NCBI RefSeq assembly: GCF_023887685.1
Contig: NZ_JAMWMR010000021.1
Coordinates: 61,706-125,705 of the forward strand
Reading direction: 5' to 3'
DNA from: Streptomyces macrolidinus
GTDB taxonomy: Bacteria; Actinomycetota; Actinomycetes; Streptomycetales; Streptomycetaceae
DNA length: 64,000 nt
Below the pieces are notes generated by a model. The model made no database searches and had not been told where the DNA came from. It worked only from the letters and a program-made list of their open reading frames with translations. Both the position numbers and the translations under genes were made by a program. Positions 12,249-21,400 of this stretch are shown here, piece after piece (position 1 is the first letter of the stretch; every line of letters starts with the position of its first letter).

Positions 12249-13304
12249 TCACAGCGGCCTGGTCGGCCAGTCGAGCAGCCGGGCGCCTATCACCGCGGTC
12301 TGCAAGGTGTAGCGGTGGGCGGGATCGGTGGGGTCGTAGTCGGTCATCGCGTGGATACGCGCCAGCCGGTAGGTCAGAGCGCGCACGCTGAGCGACAGCC
12401 GCCGGGCGGTCTCGGCGGCCACGCACCCGGTGTCGAAGTACACGGAGAGGGTCTCGAGCAGGGGCCGCGCCCCGCCCCGTGCCGCCGCCAGCGCCCCCAG
12501 GGTGTTGCCGACCAGGTCCACCAGCGCCTGCCGGTCCCGGGCCAGGACGGGGAAGACCAGCAGGTCGGCGGCGCGCAGCACGGGCTCGTCGAAGCCCATG
12601 CGCTGGGCGACGTCCAGGGCGTTGAGGGACTCTTCGTAGCTGTGCCCGATGCCGGTCACACCCGGCCGGGACCGGCCGATGGCGACCTGGCTGGTGCCCG
12701 TGGTGCAGGCGTAGACGAGCTTGGCGAAGTGGGTGAGGACGTCGTCCTGGTCGCCGGGGGCGATGCACAGCATCCGCCCCTCCTTCGTGGTGAACAGGAT
12801 GCGGCGGTTCTCGAAGCGTGCGAAGAGTTCGCTCATGACCTGCCGGGGCACGGGGTCGGTCTCGTCGTACTTCTCCGGTCCCTCGGCCACCGCGACCGCG
12901 TGCGCGCGGGACAGGCGCAGTCCGAACCGCTCGGAGCGGGCCGCGAGATGGCCCGGTTCCCCGCGCCCGTGGAGCAGGTCGTCGATGAACTCGCGCCGGG
13001 CCGCCTCCTCCTTGCGGACGACGAGGCGCTGCGCGTGCTCGTATCCGTCGGCGAAGGCGTCCACCGCCTGGGCTATGACGGACAGGACGCTGTCCGGGTC
13101 GGCCGCCGCGGGCCAGCCTTCGCGGCCCGCGACGAGATGCGCCCGTACCAGGCCGCGCCAGCCGTGTCCGGCCTCGGCCGCGCGGGCGCCGAGGGCGCGT
13201 CGGGACTCGATCTCGTCGCGTGTGAGGCGCCGGCCGGTGGGCGCGGCGTCGGCCAGGATCTGCTCGAACCCTTCGAGGAACACCTCGGCAGCGTTCTGGA
13301 CCAT
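12249..13304 (-). CDS. PucR-family transcriptional regulator
   Basis: A 351-residue regulator. The centre (about 150-270) has the GGDEF-like fold found in CdaR/PucR proteins. The C-terminal HTH_30 domain (about 290-345) carries the typical VYFDTGCVAAETARRLSLS and RALTYRLARI helices. Such proteins usually control catabolic or stress genes in response to metabolites. The ATG at 13304 has GGAAGGGGAAGAC in front and fits family length. The same frame stays open upstream to 13520 through two sets of tandem repeats, giving a possible 72-residue extension that I regard as non-coding. It may regulate the antiporter gene immediately upstream on the same strand. Confidence 0.85.
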   Translation of the reverse strand: MVQNAAEVFLEGFEQILADAAPTGRRLTRDEIESRRALGARAAEAGHGWRGLVRAHLVAGREGWPAAADPDSVLSVIAQAVDAFADGYEHAQRLVVRKEEAARREFIDDLLHGRGEPGHLAARSERFGLRLSRAHAVAVAEGPEKYDETDPVPRQVMSELFARFENRRILFTTKEGRMLCIAPGDQDDVLTHFAKLVYACTTGTSQVAIGRSRPGVTGIGHSYEESLNALDVAQRMGFDEPVLRAADLLVFPVLARDRQALVDLVGNTLGALAAARGGARPLLETLSVYFDTGCVAAETARRLSLSVRALTYRLARIHAMTDYDPTDPAHRYTLQTAVIGARLLDWPTRPL

Positions 13305-13345
13305 CCTGTCTTCCCCTTCCGGCGCGGGCCTCGTTCCGCGCGTGT

Positions 13346-13405
13346 TCACATAGGGCCGCGTCACATGGGGCCGCGTCACATAGGGCCGTATCACATACGG
13401 CCGTC
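13346..13405. repeat. Four tandem 15-bp repeats (TCACATAGGGCCGYR type)
   Basis: Four consecutive 15-base units beginning TCACAT occupy 13346-13405, with substitutions at one to three positions each. They end 42 bases before the PucR start codon, a position suited to a regulatory array. The unit length is a multiple of three, so the minus frame stays open through them, which probably explains the spurious N-terminal extension of the PucR frame. Confidence 0.75.
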
Positions 13406-13423
13406 CGGGTGAACGCCTTCCGG

Positions 13424-13489
13424 CCTGTTCGGCGGCCTCACACCCTGCGGCCTCAGCCTGTTCGGCGGCCTCACACCCTGCGGCCTCAC
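13424..13489. repeat. Two tandem 33-bp repeats
   Basis: The 33-base unit starting CCTGTTCGGCGGCCTCACACC is present at 13424-13456 and 13457-13489 with one terminal difference. Inside each unit GCGGCCTCA occurs twice. The array fills the gap between the antiporter stop and the PucR gene. It is either slippage-born filler or a binding array for PucR. Confidence 0.75.
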
Positions 13490-13506
13490 GCCCTGCTCCT
13501 GCCCTG

Positions 13507-14724
13507 TCAGCCGTGCGCATGGGCCGCCTCGGCGTCGCGGGCGGCGGCGGTCTCGTCGCGAGGCTCGGGGGCGGGCCGACGGCCGATCCGGCGGGCGAGG
13601 GGTTCGGTCCAGCGGGCGGCGAGCGGTCCGAGGACGACCAGGATCAGGACGTACGCGGTGGCCAGCGGCCCGATCCGCGGTTCCACGCCGACGGCGAGCC
13701 CGGCGATGACGATGGAGAACTCGCCGCGCGCGACCAGGGTGCCACCGGCCCGCCAGCGGCCCTTGACCGAGACTCCGGCGCGGCCCGCCGCCCAGTACCC
13801 GGTGGCGACCTTGGTCAGCGCGGTGACGACGGCCAGGGCCAGCGCGGGGAGCAGCACGGGCGGGATGGCCGCCGGGTCGGTGCTCAGGCCGAAGAAGACG
13901 AAGAAGACGGCGGCGAACAGGTCGCGCAGCGGGGTGAGGAGGTTGCCGGCGCCCTCGGCGACCTCGCCGGACAGGGCGATGCCGACCAGGAACGCGCCCA
14001 CGGCGGCCGAGACCTGGACCTCCTGCGCGAGTCCGGCGACGAGCAGGGTCAGGCCGAGCACGACCAGGAGGAGCATCTCGGGCAGTTCGGAGGAGACGGC
14101 GCGGCTCACCAGGCGGCCGTGGCGCAGGGCCACGTACAGGACGACGCCCACGGTGCCGAGCGCGACGAGCAGGGTGAGGGCGCCCCCGGCCGGGCTGACC
14201 CCGGCGAGCAGGGCGGTGAGGATCGGCAGGTAGACGGCCATGGCCAGGTCCTCCAGGACCAGGACGCCGAGGACGGCCGGGGTCTCGCGGTTGCCGAGCC
14301 GTCTGAGGTCGCCGAGCACCTTGGCGATCACGCCGGAGGAGGAGATCCAGGTGACTCCGGCCAGGGCGACGGCGGCCACCGGTCCCCAGCCGAGGACCAG
14401 CGCCGCGAGGGCGCCGGGGGTGGCGTTGAGGACCAAATCGACCACACCGGAGGGGTATTGGGTCTTGAGGTTGGTGACGAGGTCGGAGGCGCTGTATTCG
14501 AGGCCGAGCATGAGCAGCAGAAGGACGACTCCGATCTCGGCACCGGTGGCCACGAACTCCTCGCTGGCCTGCAGCGGCAGGATACCGCCGCGTCCGAAGG
14601 CGAGTCCCGCGAGGAGATACAGGGGTATGGGTGACAGGCCCACCCGGCCGGCGAGGCGGCCCAACAGTCCCAACGCGAGGATGGTGGCCCCGAGTTCGAT
14701 GAGCAGCGCGGTGGTGTTGTGCAC
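13507..14724 (-). CDS. CPA2-family cation:proton antiporter
   Basis: A 405-residue protein with about 12 membrane helices, of the Kef/KhtU/GerN class that exchanges K+ or Na+ for protons. Typical segments are seen: LYLLAGLAFGRGGILPL, an unwound-helix region near WISSSGVIAKVL, VLEDLAMAVYLPILTA, and FFVFFGLSTDP. Its C-terminus is a short charged tail ending HAHG without an RCK/TrkA domain, so it would need a separate KhtT-like regulator, which is not adjacent here. The GTG at 14724 was chosen because GGAGGTC lies 10 bases upstream and the first helix follows directly; a longer frame reaches 14799. Confidence 0.88.
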   Translation of the reverse strand: MHNTTALLIELGATILALGLLGRLAGRVGLSPIPLYLLAGLAFGRGGILPLQASEEFVATGAEIGVVLLLLMLGLEYSASDLVTNLKTQYPSGVVDLVLNATPGALAALVLGWGPVAAVALAGVTWISSSGVIAKVLGDLRRLGNRETPAVLGVLVLEDLAMAVYLPILTALLAGVSPAGGALTLLVALGTVGVVLYVALRHGRLVSRAVSSELPEMLLLVVLGLTLLVAGLAQEVQVSAAVGAFLVGIALSGEVAEGAGNLLTPLRDLFAAVFFVFFGLSTDPAAIPPVLLPALALAVVTALTKVATGYWAAGRAGVSVKGRWRAGGTLVARGEFSIVIAGLAVGVEPRIGPLATAYVLILVVLGPLAARWTEPLARRIGRRPAPEPRDETAAARDAEAAHAHG

Positions 14725-15295
14725 GGGCGTCTGACCTCCGTGGGATCGGTGCGGTGGCGGCGTCTGTGCCTGGCGGGGCCTGGCGGCGGGGCGGAGCACA
14801 GGAAGGTGTGCCGTGCCGTCGCGTGTACGCGGGGTCGCCTCCGGGGCCGGTCGGTCGCGCGCTGTCTTCCGGCGGGACGGTGCGCGAAGGGACCGGTGCG
14901 GGCGTGGGGGTGAACGAACGGCCCGTCCGTGCGGGCTGGTCGGGGTGGCCGCGGCGGCGGCTCACGTCAGCGCGAGAGGCGGATGCTCAGACCGCGCTGT
15001 CGGTATCAGGAACGCTGTCACGGGCGGCGTTGATCACGCGCACGTGGATGATCCGCCCCATGTCACGCCCCCCTCATATCGGGCCGGAACACCGGCCGTT
15101 GCCCCGATGACGAGCACTCTCACGCCCAGTGGGGGTAAGCGCTCGATAAGGAACTCTACCGCAGGGTAAATACCTAATATCGCACCAAGTGGCGCGTCAA
15201 GGCATCAGTCGAGCGCGGGAACGGTGTGAGAGAGGCCGATAACCGCCGGGGGCCTCGCGGGTGTTCGGCCCGCGTCGCCTCGCCGTGCGTCCGGG
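14725..15295. other. 571-base intergenic region with inverted repeats, no supported gene
   Basis: No reading frame here has credible codon use. A nested stem is visible at 15078-15108 (GGCCGG-AACA-CCGGCC inside an ATCGGG/CCCGAT pair), and a GGTA-AA-TACC palindrome at 15165-15174 lies in an unusually AT-rich stretch ending CTAATAT. These sit 120-220 bases beyond the 3' end of the multidomain phosphatase gene and upstream of the antiporter, so they could be its promoter-operator region or a terminator. Confidence 0.5.
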
Positions 15296-18247
15296 TCAGT
15301 GTTGTCCCAGGTCCCGGCCGTCCAGGGACAGTTCGTCCAGATCCTCCTGGAACTCCTCGGCGTTGAGGAGCAGCATCGGGTCCAGCCCGTCGGGCGGCCC
15401 GCCCTGACCGTCCGGCCCGAGCAGGGGCTGTTCGGTCCAGATGCACTTCCCCGTCGAGGTGTAGCGCGCGCCCCAGCGCTGGGAGAGCGCCGTGACGAGT
15501 TGAAGGCCTCGGCCGCCCTCGTCGTTCTCGGTGGCACGGCGGATGCGCGGCATCGTCAGGCTGCCGTCGAAGACCTCGCAGATCAGTTCGCCCGCGCGCA
15601 GCAGGCGCAGCCGGACCGGCCCCTGGGCGTGGCGTACGACGTTGCCGACCAGTTCGCTGGCGAGGAGTTCGGTGGTGGGGGTCAGGTTCTCCAGGCCCCA
15701 GGCGGAGAGTTGCTCCCGTACGTGCTGGCGGGCCTGCCCGGCCGCCTTCGGGTCCTTGGGGAGCGGCCAGGAGGCCATCCGCTCGTCGTCCAGGGCGTGC
15801 AGCCGGGCGATGAGGAACGCCGCGTCGTCCTCCGCCTGGCTGTCGGCGGGGAGCAGTTCGGCCTCCACGGCGTCGCACAGGCGCTCCAGGTCGGCGTCGA
15901 GGCCCTCCTCGTGGGCGGTGCGCAGGACGCGGGCCAGATCCGCCATGCCCGTGTCGACGTCCCGGTTCGCCGACTCGACCAGCCCGTCGGTGTAGAGCAC
16001 GAGCAGGCTTCCCTCGGGGACCTTCAGGTCCACTGTCTCGAAGGGCGGGTCGGCGGCGCCCAGCGGCGGGTCGGAGCCCAACTGCGGGAAGTGCACGGTG
16101 CCGTCGGGGTGCACCAGGGCGGGCGGCGGGTGCCCAGCGCGGGCGATGGAGCAGACCTGGGTGGTGGAGTCGTAGAGCGCGTACAGGCAGGTGACGTACG
16201 ACTCCTCGCCCATGCCGCCGACGATGTCGTTGAGGTGTCCCATGATTTCGTCGGGGGGCAGTTCGAGGTCGGCCAGGGTGTGGACGGCGGTGCGCAGGCG
16301 GCCCATGGTGGCCGCCTCGGGCAGCCCGTGGCCCATGACGTCTCCGACGACGAGGGCGACCTGTCCGCCGGAGAGCGGGATGATGTCGTACCAGTCACCA
16401 CCCACGTCCATGCCCTGTCCGGCGGGGAGATAGCGTGCGGCGGCCGTGCACGCCGGGTCGTGGGGCAGGTCCCGGGGCAGCAGGCTGCGCTGGAGTTCAC
16501 GGGACCGGGTGTGCTCGGCGTCGTAGAGCCGGGCCCGTTCCAGCGCCTGGGCGACGAGGGCGGTGATCGTGTTCAGCAGGGTGCGTTCCTCGTCGGTGAG
16601 GCGGCGGGGACGGTCGAAGCTGAGGACGTTCACCCCGAACGTACGGCCGGACGCGGTCAGCGGCAGGAACGCCCAGGCCTGCTTCTTCGCCATCGCGGCC
16701 AGATGGGAGAGTTCGGGTCCGTACGCGGTCATCTCGTGCACCGACGACACGAACAGGGGCGTGCCGGACAGGATCGTGCTCCAAGGCGGCTCGTTCGGTC
16801 TGCGCACATGGCCGTCGACGGCTTCGAGGAAGTCCTCCGGGTAGCCGAAGGCTCCGACGTTGCGCAGCCGGTCGCCCTCGACGGCCTGCACCAGCAGGCC
16901 GGTGGCGTCGAAGGGCGGCAGCACGCGCCAGGCGACCGCGTCCACCACGTCGCGCGAGGTCGTCGCCTTGGCGAGCGCCGTGGTCAACTCCGTGATGTGC
17001 GCGGCCCGTTCGGATGCCGCACGCTCGGCCGCCTCGCGCTCCTCCTCCATGCGCCGCCGGTCCGTGACATCGGTGAGGTAGAGGGTGCGGCCGTCGGCGC
17101 CCGGGACCAGCCGCAGGTGGTAGCAGCGCCCGGTGTCCGGCATGCGCAGATCGAAGCCGGAGGTCCGCTCCTTGGCGGCGGCCCGGCGGCAGTGGCTCTC
17201 CAGGTCCGGGATCCTGCGCAGGGCGGGGACGTCCCACAGCAGACGTCCGAGCAGCTCCTTCTCGGAGCAGTCCAGGGTGTGTTCCGCTTCGAGGTTGGCG
17301 AAGGTGATCCGCCAGTCGTCGTCCACCGCCAGGAAGCCGTCGCTCATGTACCGCAGGGCCCGGCCGAGCGCGTCGCGGGCGGATCCCTCCTTGCTCTCCC
17401 ACACCACGCCCCGCATATGGCGGGGTCGGCCCTTGCTGTCGTAGATCACCCGGGCGCGGGTCTGCAACCAGCGGTACGTGCCGTCGGCGCGCCGTACCCG
17501 GTACTCGATCTCGTACGGGGAGTGGTCGCGGATCGCGCGCTGCGCCGCCGCGAACGTGGGGGCCAGATCGTCGGGGTGCATGTCCCGCATCCAGCCTTCC
17601 ATCTTGCCGTTGAACTCGGCCGGATTGATGATGTACAGGTCCAACGCCGCCTGGTCCAGGATCAGTTCGTCGGTCTCGATGTTCCAGTCCCACGATCCGA
17701 CCTTGACCTCCTGGAGGGCCTGCCACAGGCGCTCGCCGTTGTGCCCGGTCCGGGAGGGTCCGGCCGGTGGCGGCGCCTGGGCCATGCGTTCCTCGGCCCA
17801 GGCGACCACGGCCCGCAGGAAGTCCCACTGCCGGGGCGTGGGTTCGCCTCCCTCACTCGTCAGGACGGTGAGCACGGCGATGTTGCGGCCCCCGCCGGAC
17901 AGCGGCAGGGCGACCAGGCCGGTGCCGGGCCAGGCGATGCCCTCCGTCGACGCCCACGGCCCCTGGGCGTCGGTGGACATCAGCGGCGCCCACAGACCGT
18001 CGTCATGGTGCAGGGCACGCGCCGGGACCCTCGGGCTCTCCTGGTCGATGGTCTCCCAGGAGTGGGTGAGGGCGGAGGGAAAGCCGACCGACGAGACCAG
18101 GCGCAGCGCGGCCGTCGGGCCGCGCAGATGGATCGTGCCGCCCAGGGCGCCCAGCTCGCCCACGGCATGCTCCAGCGCCAGCCGGAACACCTCGCTTTCC
18201 GGGACACCGGGAGCCACCGCACTGAGCAGAGCCAGCCGTGCGTTCAT
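15296..18247 (-). CDS. Multidomain sensor SpoIIE phosphatase (GAF-PAS-PAS-GAF-PP2C-HATPase)
   Basis: A 983-residue soluble signalling protein. In order I see a GAF-like N-terminus (about 10-155), a PAS domain with the GSWDWNIETDELIL start and a PAC tail (about 175-295), a second PAS (300-415), a coiled segment, a GAF (430-590), the SpoIIE/PP2C phosphatase with VGGDWYDIIPL, VVGDVMGHG and LYTDGLVE (about 600-825), and a C-terminal HATPase with ELVGNVVRHA (about 840-960). Combining phosphatase and RsbW-like kinase in one chain lets it switch an anti-anti-sigma factor both ways. The start MNARLALLS at 18247 has no clear ribosome binding site. It diverges from the polymer synthetase gene; control of that gene is speculative. 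Confidence 0.9.
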   Translation of the reverse strand: MNARLALLSAVAPGVPESEVFRLALEHAVGELGALGGTIHLRGPTAALRLVSSVGFPSALTHSWETIDQESPRVPARALHHDDGLWAPLMSTDAQGPWASTEGIAWPGTGLVALPLSGGGRNIAVLTVLTSEGGEPTPRQWDFLRAVVAWAEERMAQAPPPAGPSRTGHNGERLWQALQEVKVGSWDWNIETDELILDQAALDLYIINPAEFNGKMEGWMRDMHPDDLAPTFAAAQRAIRDHSPYEIEYRVRRADGTYRWLQTRARVIYDSKGRPRHMRGVVWESKEGSARDALGRALRYMSDGFLAVDDDWRITFANLEAEHTLDCSEKELLGRLLWDVPALRRIPDLESHCRRAAAKERTSGFDLRMPDTGRCYHLRLVPGADGRTLYLTDVTDRRRMEEEREAAERAASERAAHITELTTALAKATTSRDVVDAVAWRVLPPFDATGLLVQAVEGDRLRNVGAFGYPEDFLEAVDGHVRRPNEPPWSTILSGTPLFVSSVHEMTAYGPELSHLAAMAKKQAWAFLPLTASGRTFGVNVLSFDRPRRLTDEERTLLNTITALVAQALERARLYDAEHTRSRELQRSLLPRDLPHDPACTAAARYLPAGQGMDVGGDWYDIIPLSGGQVALVVGDVMGHGLPEAATMGRLRTAVHTLADLELPPDEIMGHLNDIVGGMGEESYVTCLYALYDSTTQVCSIARAGHPPPALVHPDGTVHFPQLGSDPPLGAADPPFETVDLKVPEGSLLVLYTDGLVESANRDVDTGMADLARVLRTAHEEGLDADLERLCDAVEAELLPADSQAEDDAAFLIARLHALDDERMASWPLPKDPKAAGQARQHVREQLSAWGLENLTPTTELLASELVGNVVRHAQGPVRLRLLRAGELICEVFDGSLTMPRIRRATENDEGGRGLQLVTALSQRWGARYTSTGKCIWTEQPLLGPDGQGGPPDGLDPMLLLNAEEFQEDLDELSLDGRDLGQH

Positions 18248-18407
18248 AGTGCGGATTTTATCGTTATCCCACCATTTACAGCCATGCCGCACCAGAGCAC
18301 CCGCTTCCGGCCACCCCCTCTCAGCGTCCTCTCAGCAGGTGCCCCACAGGCTGGGGCATGACGGGGGAACGACACGTCACGAACCGAGAAGCGACGAAAG
18401 GGAGCCC

Positions 18408-21400
18408 ATGGCCTCCCACACCGCGGCCCGGCCCGTCATTCCGTCCGAGGGCCCCACAAGGACCACCCCGGCGACGGACACGGCCTCCCGACTGCACGAG
18501 TTCTTCGAATCCACCTGTGACCGCACCCCGTCCGCCGTGGCGCTCGTGTGCGAGCAGCGGCATCTGACGTACGCCGATCTGGAGGCACGCGCCAACCGGA
18601 TCGCCCATCACCTGCGCGGCCTGGGCGTCACCTCGGGCACGCGGGTGGCGCTGCTGCTGCCGCGCTCCGTGGGCATGTACGCGTCGCTGCTGGGTGTCTG
18701 CAAGGCCGGGGCGACGTACGTGCCCATCGACCCGACGTCTCCACCGGACCGTGTCTCCTACATCCTGGGCGACGCCGAGGTGGCCGTCCTGCTGACGACC
18801 TCCGCTCTCGCGCCGGGGATACGGCGGGCAAAGACCTCCCGGGCCTGCCGGGTGATCGAGGTCGACACGTGGGCCGGTGAACTGGCCGCCCTCCCCACGA
18901 CACGCCCCTCCCTCGGGCCGCAGGCCGCGGCCGACCCCCTCGCGTACATCACGTACACCTCGGGATCCAGCGGCAAGCCCAAGGGCGTGGAGATCGCCCA
19001 GTCGAGCATCTGCAACTTCCTGCGGGTGGTGACCCCTGTCTACGACGTCCGTCCGCACGACCGGGTGTACCAGGGCATGACCATCGCGTTCGACTTCTCG
19101 ATCGAGGAGATCTGGCCGACCTGGTCCGTGGGCGCCACGCTCGTCGCGGGGCCGGCCGGCCCCGGGCGGCTCGGCGCCGAACTCGCCGACTTCCTGGAGG
19201 ACACCGCCGTCACGCTGCTGTACTGCGTGCCGACGCTGCTGGCGACGATCCCGCGCGAGCTGTCGCGCATCCGCAGCATCGTCGTGGGCGGCGAGGCGTG
19301 CCCGGAGCCGCTGGTCGAGCGGTGGAGCAGACCCGGCCGCCGCATCCTCAACACCTACGGGCCGACCGAGGCCACGGTCACCGCGACCTGGCAGGAGCTG
19401 CGTCCGGACCGGCCCGTGACCATCGGGCGCCCGCTGCCGACCTATTCGGCGGTCCTGCTGGACGAACAGCGCCGGGCCGTGCCCGACGGCGCGGTGGGCG
19501 AGATCTGCCTCGGCGGTCCCGGCCTCGCGCGCGGCTATGTGGGACGGCCGGATCTGACCGCCGACCGCTTCATCGAGCACCCGCTGGCACCCCGTGGCGG
19601 TCGGCTCTACCGCACCGGGGACCTCGGCCGGATCGGTGACGGCGGGGAGATCGAGTATCTGGGCCGGGCCGATGCGGAGGTGAAGATCCGCGGCTACCGG
19701 GTCGCGCTCGGTGAGATCGACAACGTCCTGCTGGAGGAGCCCGGTGTGGCCGAGGCGGTCACCGCGCTCGTCGCGACGCCGGACACGGGAGCGGACACGG
19801 GACCGGACACGGGCGCCTCGCGGTCCGCGGACGGCGCGGGCGAGAACGGCAAGGTCCTCGCCGCCTACGTGGTCCGCGCGACGGACTCCCCGGGCCTGGA
19901 CGGCGCCTCCGACGAAACCCTCGCCGCCCGCCTGCACGAACGCCTGCGGCGCGCGCTGCCCGCGTACATGGTGCCGTCGTTCCTCGACGTCCTCGACCGC
20001 CTCCCGGCCATGCCGAGCGGCAAGGTCGACCGCAAGCAACTCCCCGCGCCCACCGGCCGCAGGCTCGTGGGCACCGGTCATGTGGTGCCCGCACGGGGCG
20101 AACGGGAGACCCTGGTGCGGGACGTCTGGGCCCAGGTGCTCGGCATCCCCGCGCACACCCTGTCGGCCGAGGCGGACTTCTTCACCGACCTCGGCGGCCA
20201 CTCCCTGCTCGCGGCCCGCGTCGTATCGCTGCTGCGCGGCCGGCCGGGCGAGAGCGGCGCCACACTGCGTGACCTGTACGAACACCCGACGGTGCGCGCG
20301 TTCGCGGCGCGGCCTGGCACCACGTCGGCCACGGCCCCCACGGCCGGGCCGCCCCGCCCCGCCCCGATCCGCCACGGCAGCCGCCGGATCGCGCTGACCG
20401 GTCTCGCGCAGGCCGGGGCGCTCTATGTCCTGCTGTTCGTGCTGACCTTGCCGGTATCCGTGTCGTACGCGGTCCATCACGGCACGGTCTCGGGCTGGAC
20501 GGCGCTGCAGCCCTTGCTCGCCGTGCTGGCCGGCTACCTCGTCGTCCGCTGGATCGCCCCCCTCGCCCTGGCGCGCCCCCTGGCGGCGGGCATACGCCCC
20601 GGCAGCTACCCCTTGTGGGGCCTGACCTATCTGCGCCTGTGGCTGCTGAACCTGCTGCTGGTCGGCGTCAGCCCGTTGCGCGTGCTCAGCGGCTCACCGC
20701 TGATGGGCCCCTGTCTACGGCTGCTCGGCGCGCGCGTCGGAGCTCGCACCACGATCGCCACCAGCCTCGTCTCTCTGCCGACCCTGCTGAGCGTCGGCAG
20801 CGACACGGCGATCGGCTACGGCGCCTCCCTGCGCTCCTGGCACGTCGAGGACGGATGGGTCACGGTCGCCCCGATCAGCATCGGCGAGCGGGCGTACGTC
20901 GGCGCGGGCGCGGTGCTCGAACCGGGCGCGCGCATGGGGCACCGCTCGGGCGTCGGCGAGCAGTCCGTCATCGGCCAGGGCGAGGCGGTGCCCGCCGGAG
21001 CGCGCCGGGCCGGGTCGCCCGCGCGCGCTGTCGAGTCCCTGTCCCCCACCGTCGAGCGCATGCTGGGCAGACCCGGCGCCCCCGACCGCTGGCGGCCCCG
21101 TCATCTGGCCGGCGCGCTGCTCGGTCTGGCCTTCCTGGAGTCGGCCGCGCTGATGATGATCGCGCCGAGCGTCGCGCTGTTCTGGTTCATGTGGCTGCGC
21201 TGGGGCACGGGCGCGGGACTGGCCGCCACCGCGCTGTCCGGCCCGCTGTCCGTGGTCACGGTGTGCCTCGTGGTCGCCGTCGGCAAGCGCGTGATCCTGC
21301 CGCACGTGCCCACCGGCATCCATCCGGCGCGCTCCTCGCTCGGCGTGCGCAAGTGGATCGCGGACAAGCTGCTGGAGTACAGCCTCACGTTCACCAACCC

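Noticed and set aside
13346..13489. CRISPR array or integron-like repeats between the antiporter and PucR genes
   Set aside because: Units are strictly tandem with no spacers between them and no associated recombinase.
15299..18361. 1020-residue open frame on the plus strand
   Set aside because: It is the exact antisense of the multidomain SpoIIE phosphatase; high GC removes stop codons on the opposite strand, and the translation has no domain pattern.
18321..20480. 719-residue minus-strand frame over the Pls/PosA gene
   Set aside because: Antisense shadow; the plus-strand adenylation motifs are complete.
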